21,909 nucleotides of DNA from an uncultured Erysipelotrichaceae bacterium (lineage in GTDB: Bacteria; Bacillota_I; Bacilli_A; Erysipelotrichales; Erysipelotrichaceae): NCBI GenBank assembly GCA_902795875.1, contig CADBND010000012.1:1-21909 (forward strand), given 5' to 3'. Shown piece after piece: positions 1 to 5,945 of this stretch (position 1 is its first letter; each line of letters opens with the position of its first letter). Below the pieces are notes generated by a model. It was not told the DNA's origin. It saw only the letters and a program-made list of their open reading frames with translations, and made no database searches. Position numbers and translations under genes: made by a program.

Positions 1-205
1 CGAAAAAGCGAAAGAGATCACAGCGCTGCTATCTCAGCTTTCCGTGGAATTCAGACGTTATGAAAAAAGGAACGAAGAACTCTATAAAGCCTATGAGAAT
101 CTGAGCGGATTATTCAGCGATCTGAGGATCACAGCGGATAAGATCACGAAACGTTTCGATCGTATCGAATCCGGAGAATTCCTGGATAACGAAAAAGACT
201 CGTAA
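1..205 (+). CDS. rmuC: C-terminal fragment, probably DNA recombination protein RmuC
   Basis: The window opens inside a reading frame (codons begin at base 2) that stops at TAA 203-205, leaving the last 67 residues. They are charged and probably helical: a stretch with LLSQLSVEFRRYEKRNEELY, then ADKITKRFDRIESG and an acidic tail. From memory, this matches the end of Firmicutes RmuC proteins, in which a nuclease-like core is followed by a helix with a VEFxRY segment and a closing DKITKRF-type helix. RmuC is a membrane-linked protein thought to limit recombination between inverted repeats. The catalytic core lies outside the window, so the name rests on the tail alone. Another coiled-coil protein is possible. 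The gene converges on trpS and shares a terminator with it. Confidence 0.5.
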   Translation, partial: EKAKEITALLSQLSVEFRRYEKRNEELYKAYENLSGLFSDLRITADKITKRFDRIESGEFLDNEKDS

Positions 206-214
206 GAGTCTTTT
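193..214. terminator. Bidirectional terminator between rmuC-like gene and trpS
   Basis: A perfect 9-bp inverted repeat, AAAAGACTC (193-201) and GAGTCTTTT (206-214), encloses the four-base loop GTAA. Read from either strand it gives a stem ending in a T tract, so it can end both converging transcripts. The TAA stop of the upstream gene starts in the loop, and the trpS stop (215-217) abuts the other arm. Confidence 0.75.
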
Positions 215-1204
215 CTAGTATTTGATCTCCAATCCAATCTTTCTTTTGACTTCATCGAGCGTCTTATCGGCGATCGCAGAAGCCTTTTTCGCACCATCGA
301 GGAGGATCTCTTCGATCTGATGAGAAGCCATGATCTCGTTGTATCGGGATTGGATCTTTTCCAGTTCTTCACAGACGACATCGGCGACGTAGCCTTTCAG
401 CTTACCGTAGCCTTCACCCTTAAACTGTTCTACGATATCGTCCATAGTCCTGTTCGAGAGTGCGGAAGCGATCTCAATGAGATTGTATAAACCGGGCTGG
501 TTTTCTTTATCCAGCTGGATGATGCCGATCGAATCGGTGACTGCTGACATGATCTTCTTTCTTGCGACTTTCGGATCATCAAGGAGATAGATGCAGCCTT
601 TGTTGGTCTCATCTGATTTGGACATCTTTTTAGAAGGATCGGAAAGCGACATGATCCTGGCACCGACTTTTGCGATCAACGGTTCAGGGATAACGAATGT
701 CTCGCCATACTTGTTGTTAAAACGCTGTGCGATATCTCTTGTCAGTTCGACATGCTGTTTCTGGTCTTCACCGACAGGAACGTAATTCGCATCATAAAGG
801 AGGATATCGGCAGCCATCAGGCAAGGATAGGTATACAGACCTGCCGTCATGTTTTTTTCACCTTTTTGAGATTTATCTTTAAACTGCGTCATCCTGTTGA
901 GTTCGCCAAGATAGGTATTGCAGGCCATGATATAGCCAAGTTCCGCATGGGAATGTACATCTGTCTGTAAGAATATGGTTGCCTTATTCGGGTCCAGACC
1001 GCAGGCAAGATATAAGGCGACCGCATCAGTAAGGTTCTTTCGCAGATCTTCCGGATCCTGATATTCCGTGATGCAATGCAGATTGGCGATGAAGACGATC
1101 ATTTCATAATCGTCCTGGTAATTCACGAAGTTGCGTAAAGCTCCGATATAGTTTCCCAGCGTGAGCTGGCCGGTCGGCTTGATGCCTGATAGCATTCTTT
1201 TCAT
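215..1204 (-). CDS. trpS: Tryptophanyl-tRNA synthetase
   Basis: This class I synthetase charges tRNA-Trp with tryptophan in the cytoplasm. The 329-residue protein matches the usual length of about 330. It starts MKRMLSGIKPTGQLTLGNYI, where TLGNYIG is the HIGH-type signature, and carries KMSKSD at residues 193-198. PVGEDQKQHVELTRDIA is the family segment near the active site. The frame stays open 66 codons further upstream, but that stretch runs through the T-box leader and looks nothing like protein. ATG at 1202-1204 is therefore chosen; it has AGGAAAGGAAA just ahead. The gene runs alone on the minus strand, convergent with the rmuC-like gene and divergent from spx. Confidence 0.97.
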   Translation of the reverse strand: MKRMLSGIKPTGQLTLGNYIGALRNFVNYQDDYEMIVFIANLHCITEYQDPEDLRKNLTDAVALYLACGLDPNKATIFLQTDVHSHAELGYIMACNTYLGELNRMTQFKDKSQKGEKNMTAGLYTYPCLMAADILLYDANYVPVGEDQKQHVELTRDIAQRFNNKYGETFVIPEPLIAKVGARIMSLSDPSKKMSKSDETNKGCIYLLDDPKVARKKIMSAVTDSIGIIQLDKENQPGLYNLIEIASALSNRTMDDIVEQFKGEGYGKLKGYVADVVCEELEKIQSRYNEIMASHQIEEILLDGAKKASAIADKTLDEVKRKIGLEIKY

Positions 1205-1224
1205 TTTGATTTCCTTTCCTGAAA

Positions 1225-1416
1225 TAAAAAAGGTGATAGACAAGGGCGCAAAATGCGCGGTACCACCTTTGTTTGTAACTTTGTCCCTTAACGCGGGAAA
1301 TACGCGAACGACTCGTGCCGTCCGTACAGCCAGGTCCCAATTCATCCTGCGGTTTCCGACCGTTTTCACCAACCACGGTCTCTCTGTGAGAAAGGGTCGC
1401 AAGACTACTGATCCTG
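1225..1416 (-). ncRNA. T-box riboswitch (tryptophan) upstream of trpS
   Basis: Read on the minus strand, this leader has a Stem I with the AGAGAG and GGTTGGTGAAAAC elements. The specifier context GAATTGGGACC follows, with codon TGG (plus-strand 1337-1339) for tryptophan. The T-box sequence AAAGGTGGTACCGCGC spans 1255-1270. A competing terminator hairpin (core GCGCATTTTGCGC, outer GGTG/CACC) ends in a run of T residues near 1226-1231. In known T-boxes, uncharged tRNA pairs with the specifier and with the antiterminator bulge to allow readthrough. Here low charged tRNA-Trp should raise trpS expression. Specifier and downstream gene agree. Confidence 0.95.
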
Positions 1417-1421
1417 TACTA

Positions 1422-1451
1422 ATATTAACGCAAAGGGAAAGATGAAATCAA
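1422..1451 (-). promoter_or_regulatory. Likely sigma-A promoter of the trpS leader
   Basis: On the minus strand, TTGATT (plus-strand 1446-1451) and TAATAT (1422-1427) are 18 bases apart. This places the transcript start close to 1415, just before the first T-box stem. The fit is good but not perfect, and it was found by eye. Confidence 0.55.
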
Positions 1452-1462
1452 ACATATTGTTG

Positions 1463-1468
1463 TATAAT
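1463..1468 (+). promoter_or_regulatory. -10 element for spx, close enough to imply a leaderless or nearly leaderless mRNA
   Basis: A consensus TATAAT sits only eight bases before the spx ATG at 1477. No convincing -35 lies 16-18 bases upstream, and no Shine-Dalgarno sequence lies between the element and the ATG. The -35 box of the divergent trpS promoter (1446-1451) is within 20 bases, so the two promoters probably share a face of DNA. Confidence 0.5.
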
Positions 1469-1476
1469 ACATACAT

Positions 1477-1893
1477 ATGATAGTCGTATATACATCGCCG
1501 GGATGTTCATCATGCCGAAAAGTCAAAAACTATCTTAAGGAAAACGATCTCAAGTTCATCGAGAAGAATATTTTCAATACGCTTCTGAACAAAGAAGAGA
1601 TTAAATATCTGATCTCCCGTACGGAAAACGGGACGGATGACATCATTTCGAAAAGATCCAAGATCATTCAGCAGGATCAGGTCGATATCGAATCGATGTC
1701 GATCAATGAACTCTGCAATTTCATCGTTGAAAACCCCTCGATCCTGAAACGTCCGATCATCATTGATGATAGGAATATGCAGGTCGGTTATGACGAAGAA
1801 GAGATCGAACTTTTCAAGAAGTTGAGAAGCATTTCACGTTGTGAGAACGTATGTCCGCACTATGATACCTGTGCAAAGATAAGGGACGAGTGA
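1477..1893 (+). CDS. spx: Spx-type transcriptional regulator (ArsC/thioredoxin fold)
   Basis: Spx proteins bind the C-terminal domain of the RNA polymerase alpha subunit and redirect transcription under thiol stress. This 138-residue protein begins MIVVYTSPGCSSCRKV, with the redox pair C10-x-x-C13. It keeps Gly52 (TENGTDD) and Arg92 (LKRPIIID), positions known to matter in Bacillus subtilis Spx, plus the MQVGYDEEEI segment. The family usually has about 130 residues. The C-terminus is unusual: C122, C126 and C132 with H128 form a small cysteine cluster. ATG 1477 is the only start giving the canonical N-terminus, yet it has no ribosome-binding site. The stop overlaps the mnmA start by one base. 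An arsenate reductase-like protein is possible but less likely. Confidence 0.88.
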   Translation: MIVVYTSPGCSSCRKVKNYLKENDLKFIEKNIFNTLLNKEEIKYLISRTENGTDDIISKRSKIIQQDQVDIESMSINELCNFIVENPSILKRPIIIDDRNMQVGYDEEEIELFKKLRSISRCENVCPHYDTCAKIRDE

Positions 1894-3032
1894 TGAAAGT
1901 TCTTGTAGGACTGTCAGGTGGTGTTGACAGTGCTGTAGCTGCATATCTTTTGAAACAGGCAGGGGAAGATGTGACCTGCTGTTTTATGCGTAACTGGGAT
2001 TCCGCTTTAAACAACGATACGCTAGGCAATGATACGCTTGGAAACGACATCTGTCCGCAGGAAGCGGATTACAATGACGCAAAAGCCGTAGCGAAAAAAC
2101 TTGGACTGAAACTTTTACGAAGTGATTATATCGAAGAATACTGGAATTCTGTTTTTCAGAATTTCATTGAAGAATATGAAAAGGGACGTACACCCAATCC
2201 GGATATCCTTTGCAACAAGTACATCAAATTCGATCATTTTCTTCGTTTTGCCGAAGATAACGGTTTTGATAAGATCGCTACCGGACATTATTTCAAATCC
2301 GTCTTATGTGAAGACGGTTATCACTATTTCAAAGCGCACGATCTATCCAAAGACCAGTCTTACTTCCTTTCTCAGGTGGACCGTAATGCACTCGATATGT
2401 CTGTTTTCCCGCTCGGTGATATCGATAAGAGCGAAGTGAGAAAGATCGCTCATGAACTTGATCTGTCTATTGCCGATAAGAAGGATTCCACCGGGATCTG
2501 TTTTATCGGTGAACGGAATTTCCGTGAATTTCTGAAAAACTACATTCCGATGAAAAAGGGGAAGATCATTGATATCGATACTCTTGAAGTTATTGGCGAA
2601 CACGAAGGAGTCTATTACTATACGATCGGACAGCGAAAGGGTTTTGGCGTTGGCGGAAACAGAGGACCTTATTATTGTGTAGGCAAGGATGTCAAAAAGA
2701 ATGAACTGTATCTGACTTCCGTTGAAAATGAGGAATACCTTTATTCGGACAGTGCTCTCATCAGCGATATCAACTGGATCCGTAAAGTTGATGAAGGTGA
2801 TATCCAATGCAAGTTCCGTTATCGTCAACAGGACAATGATGTCCATATCTCGATCTTTGAAAACGGAGATGCATTCCTCACTTATCCGCAAGGGATCAAA
2901 GCCGTTACACCCGGCCAACAGGCTGTTTTCTATAAGGATGGAGAACTGCTGGGTGGCGGAGTGATCGAAAATACATATACAGATGGAAAAGATTTGAATA
3001 AATGGCTGATGGAAAGGGTAAATGGACGATAA
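1893..3032 (+). CDS. mnmA: tRNA-specific 2-thiouridylase MnmA
   Basis: MnmA uses ATP to activate and then thiolate U34 of tRNA-Lys, -Glu and -Gln. The 379-residue length is typical. The N-terminal PP-loop SGGVDS is at residues 8-13. The two catalytic cysteines are C107 (in PNPDILCNK) and C203 (in STGICFIGE), corresponding to C102 and C199 in E. coli. The segment after NWDS contains a tandem NDTLG repeat (residues 41-52), apparently expanding a loop that varies in the family. A GTG codon lies one codon upstream, but ATG 1893 is preferred because AAGGGA at 1881-1886 is well spaced. The gene follows spx with a one-base overlap and overlaps recD2 by 11 bases. No cysteine desulfurase gene, often adjacent in Firmicutes, is present here. 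Confidence 0.97.
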   Translation: MKVLVGLSGGVDSAVAAYLLKQAGEDVTCCFMRNWDSALNNDTLGNDTLGNDICPQEADYNDAKAVAKKLGLKLLRSDYIEEYWNSVFQNFIEEYEKGRTPNPDILCNKYIKFDHFLRFAEDNGFDKIATGHYFKSVLCEDGYHYFKAHDLSKDQSYFLSQVDRNALDMSVFPLGDIDKSEVRKIAHELDLSIADKKDSTGICFIGERNFREFLKNYIPMKKGKIIDIDTLEVIGEHEGVYYYTIGQRKGFGVGGNRGPYYCVGKDVKKNELYLTSVENEEYLYSDSALISDINWIRKVDEGDIQCKFRYRQQDNDVHISIFENGDAFLTYPQGIKAVTPGQQAVFYKDGELLGGGVIENTYTDGKDLNKWLMERVNGR

Positions 3033-5148
3033 TCAGATCATAGACCTCTTAGAAGGTGAATTCACCCATATCATATACAAGAGTGAGAATTATATGGTCT
3101 CACGCTTCAAAACACAGGACTCGACGATCACTGTCACCGGTCCTGCTTTTGATTTTGAAAGGAATGAGAAATATATCCTGCCCGGAACTTATGTCGATCA
3201 TCCCCGATATGGCTTTCAGTTTTCGATGCTGACGGTCGAGAAATACATTTCTTCTCAAAAGGATGAGATCGTCTCTTTTCTGGCTGGAAAGTCCTTTCCC
3301 GGGATCGGAAAAAAGGCTGCCTTAAAGATCTATGATCATTTCGGAAGTGAGACCCTTAAGATATTGAAAGAAGATCCGCAAAGGATCTTTGAAGTCGACC
3401 TGAATGATAAACAGATCGCTTCACTTGTTGAGGGCTTTGAAGCAATGTCCGATCCGGAAAAGGAAACGATGCTTTACCTGGTATCCAACGGATTCAACAA
3501 TGTCGAAGCTCAGAAGATCTTCAACCGTTTCAAACTGGCAACGAAGGAAGTTGGAGAGGACAATCCTTTCCGATATTACAACGAGATCTATGGGATCAGT
3601 TTTGATAAAGTAAGAAATTTTGCCCGAACGATCGATTTTGAAGACAAAGAAAACAAGTACAGGGAAGCATATCTTCTTTATTTGATGAATGAATCCACAT
3701 TCAATTCCGGTGATACTTTTTTATATTATGACCGGCTTTTGAACATGCTCGATTATTACGGCGGTATGGATAATATTGAAGAGATCCTGGAAAGATGTAT
3801 CGAAAAACACTATATCTACCGCGATAAAGACCGGCTTTATCTGTATGAAGACAGAATGGATGAAGAATTCATTGCGGGCTATATACGACAGTTTTCTTCT
3901 ACCTTGAAATGCGACGATATAGATATTGAAGAAGGGATACAGATGAGTGAAAACGAGTTCGGGATCTCCTATCATCCGAAACAGAAGGAAGCGATCAGAG
4001 CCTTCTTCGAAAATGATATCTCGATCATCGTCGGCGGTCCCGGTACCGGCAAGACAACGATCGTTAAGGCGATGTCTTCGATCTTTAAGGAAGTCTTTCC
4101 TTTTTCAAACCTGATCGTCGTCGCTCCTACAGGAAGGGCTGCGAAACGGATCAACGAGATCTGTTCTGTGGAATCCAAAACGATCCATTCGCTTTTGCGC
4201 TGGAACAAAGAAGACAACAGTTTTGTTTTCAATATCGATAATCCGATCATGTATGATGCTTTGATCATCGACGAGTTCTCCATGGTCGACAACAATCTTT
4301 TTGCATCTTTACTGAAAGCCTGTTCCAGAGTGAAAAAGATCTGCATCATAGGAGATAATGACCAGCTTCCTTCCATCCGTCCGGGGAATGTACTCAATGA
4401 TCTTATCGATTCTCAGGCGATCCCTGTCAGTAAGCTTGAATTCAATTACCGTCAGAATGAAGACAATGAGATCGTAAGACTGGCTTATGCGATACGAAAC
4501 AACGATGTGGATCTGGGCGAATTCAATAGAGATATCCACTTCTATGATATTGAAAGAGACCGTTTCGATCTGATCGGACTGATCAAGGAAGACATCAATG
4601 AAGGATATGGGCTCGATGAGATACAGATCTTGGCACCGATGTATAAAGGGGAGTGGGGGATCGATAATCTGAATCTGCAGTTACAGTCTTCGTTCAATCC
4701 GCCATCTTTCGATAAAAACGAAAAAAGATCGGGAAAAGTCTGTTTCCGTGAGAATGATAAGATCCTGCAGCTTAAGAATCGCCCGAGTGATGACGTATAC
4801 AACGGAGATATCGGAATTTTGGAAGAAATTGATGACAAAGAGAAGTGTTTAATGGTAAATTATACAGGTACATATGTCTTCTACCAGTATGAGGAATTGA
4901 GCGATATCGCTCTGGCATATGCATTATCCGTACACAAATCGCAGGGTTCGGAGTATCAGGTCGTATACTTTATCTTCAATCGCGGCAATCTTCATATGCT
5001 GAACAGAAACCTGATCTATACGGCGATATCCCGTGCTAAAAAGAAACTCGTTCTGATCGGTGATCAGCTTCTCTTGAAAGAAGGATTGTCGAGACAGATG
5101 AAGAAGAGAAACACGACTCTAAAGGAGATTTTGAAAAATGAATATTGA
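3022..5148 (+). CDS. recD2: RecD-like ATP-dependent DNA helicase RecD2
   Basis: RecD2 is a 5'-to-3' superfamily 1B helicase that acts without RecBC in repair and replication-fork maintenance. The 708-residue protein has an OB-like N-terminus (EFTHIIYKSENYMVSRFK) and a helix-hairpin-helix segment (FPGIGKKAALKIYDHFG). Walker A GGPGTGKTT is at residues 338-346 with K344, and the DE of Walker B is at 417-418 (LIIDEFSMVD). VHKSQGSEY starts near residue 637, followed by the IYTAISRAKKKLVLIG motif. It is somewhat shorter than the roughly 790-residue Bacillus YrrC. GGAAAGGG at 3011-3018 precedes the ATG. It overlaps mnmA by 11 bases and the next gene by 11 bases, so translation is probably coupled. 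Location next to mnmA agrees with the Bacillus order. Confidence 0.95.
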   Translation: MDDNQIIDLLEGEFTHIIYKSENYMVSRFKTQDSTITVTGPAFDFERNEKYILPGTYVDHPRYGFQFSMLTVEKYISSQKDEIVSFLAGKSFPGIGKKAALKIYDHFGSETLKILKEDPQRIFEVDLNDKQIASLVEGFEAMSDPEKETMLYLVSNGFNNVEAQKIFNRFKLATKEVGEDNPFRYYNEIYGISFDKVRNFARTIDFEDKENKYREAYLLYLMNESTFNSGDTFLYYDRLLNMLDYYGGMDNIEEILERCIEKHYIYRDKDRLYLYEDRMDEEFIAGYIRQFSSTLKCDDIDIEEGIQMSENEFGISYHPKQKEAIRAFFENDISIIVGGPGTGKTTIVKAMSSIFKEVFPFSNLIVVAPTGRAAKRINEICSVESKTIHSLLRWNKEDNSFVFNIDNPIMYDALIIDEFSMVDNNLFASLLKACSRVKKICIIGDNDQLPSIRPGNVLNDLIDSQAIPVSKLEFNYRQNEDNEIVRLAYAIRNNDVDLGEFNRDIHFYDIERDRFDLIGLIKEDINEGYGLDEIQILAPMYKGEWGIDNLNLQLQSSFNPPSFDKNEKRSGKVCFRENDKILQLKNRPSDDVYNGDIGILEEIDDKEKCLMVNYTGTYVFYQYEELSDIALAYALSVHKSQGSEYQVVYFIFNRGNLHMLNRNLIYTAISRAKKKLVLIGDQLLLKEGLSRQMKKRNTTLKEILKNEY

Positions 5149-5707
5149 TCAGACAAAAAAGATTACCGGTGTCGGTATCCTGACTGCTATCGTTATTGTC
5201 CTTCAGCTGTTGGGATCCTTTATTAAATTCGGTCCGTTTTCCATTTCACTTGTATTGATACCGATCGTTGTCGGGGCTGCTCTTTACGGTCCTTATTCAG
5301 GTGCTTTTTTGGGCTTTGTTTTCTCGCTTGTGGTGCTTTTATCCGGAGATGCTGCTGCTTTTCTGGCTGTGAATGTACTGGGAACGATATTGACAGTTAT
5401 TCTGAAAGGTACACTTGCGGGATTTGTGGCAGGCCTGGTCTATAAGGCTTTCTCCAAGAAACCTATTTTGGCTACAATCCTGGCAGCGATCAGCTGCCCG
5501 GTCGTCAATACGGGTATCTTCGTGATCGGCTGTTTCCTGTTCTTTTTACCAACTGTTGCTTCATGGGGACAAGCTCTGGGTTTCTCCAATACAGGTGCCT
5601 ATATCCTGTTTGGAATGATCGGTGGAAACTTCTTATTTGAACTGGCTTCCAACATTATTCTTTCTCCCGTTATCGTTCGCGTTATCGGTATGGGTACAAA
5701 ACAATAA
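5138..5707 (+). CDS. ECF transporter S component, substrate unknown
   Basis: This 189-residue, very hydrophobic protein has five or six predicted membrane helices. Its layout is that of the substrate-binding (S) subunits of energy-coupling-factor vitamin or metal importers: an N-terminal helix (ILTAIVIVLQLLGSF), a loop, LVLIPIVVGAALYGP with GAFLGFVFSLVVLLSG, then paired C-terminal helices. The small-residue-rich helix near GILTAIVIV could contact EcfT, as in known S components. No EcfA/EcfT gene is nearby, so it would rely on a shared module elsewhere. The sequence does not reveal the substrate. AAAGGAGAT (5123-5131 region) serves as ribosome-binding site inside the recD2 end, and the ATG overlaps recD2 by 11 bases. 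Confidence 0.8.
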   Translation: MNIDQTKKITGVGILTAIVIVLQLLGSFIKFGPFSISLVLIPIVVGAALYGPYSGAFLGFVFSLVVLLSGDAAAFLAVNVLGTILTVILKGTLAGFVAGLVYKAFSKKPILATILAAISCPVVNTGIFVIGCFLFFLPTVASWGQALGFSNTGAYILFGMIGGNFLFELASNIILSPVIVRVIGMGTKQ

Positions 5708-5710
5708 ATG

Positions 5711-5719
5711 TGTTAATAT
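5711..5719 (+). promoter_or_regulatory. Possible extended -10 promoter for the alaS leader
   Basis: TGTTAATAT has the TGn extension plus a -10-like TAATAT, about 12 bases before the predicted start of the T-box RNA. No clear -35 is visible, so this is tentative. Confidence 0.4.
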
Positions 5720-5725
5720 ATTAGG

Positions 5726-5932
5726 GAAGATAAGTAATACGTTATTTCTTTCCAAGAGAGTATCCGGACGGTGTGAGGGTATAAAGAAGACGTATGAAGC
5801 TACTTCCTTTGTTTCAGGGTAATGCCTGACGTTGATTCTGCGTTAAGGAAAAGAGGGCAAATGGAAACATTTGAACTAAGGTGGTACCGCGTTTAACGAC
5901 GTCCTTAGAGATAGGGACGTTTTATTTTATTG
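5726..5932 (+). ncRNA. T-box riboswitch (alanine) upstream of alaS
   Basis: Stem I elements AGAGAG and GGTGTGAGGG are followed by the specifier context ATGAAGCTACTTCC, with GCT (alanine) at 5799-5801. The T-box AAGGTGGTACCGCG is at 5878-5891. A terminator stem, ACGTCC (5899-5904) pairing with GGACGT (5915-5920), runs into a T-rich tract at 5920-5930. Specifier and downstream gene agree, so uncharged tRNA-Ala should turn alaS on. Confidence 0.95.
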
Positions 5933-5945
5933 CAGGAGGATAGAA

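Noticed and set aside
1205..1402. A 66-codon N-terminal extension of trpS
   Set aside because: The open frame runs through the T-box leader; the canonical N-terminus and ribosome-binding site fix the start at 1204.
1477..1893. Arsenate reductase (arsC) as the function of the CxxC protein
   Set aside because: The CSSC pair, Gly52, Arg92 and overall match to Spx fit the regulator better, and no arsenic-resistance genes are nearby.
2343..2918. A 191-codon open frame on the minus strand opposite mnmA
   Set aside because: It is antisense to a clear conserved gene, has no domain signal or ribosome-binding site, and is probably a by-product of codon bias.
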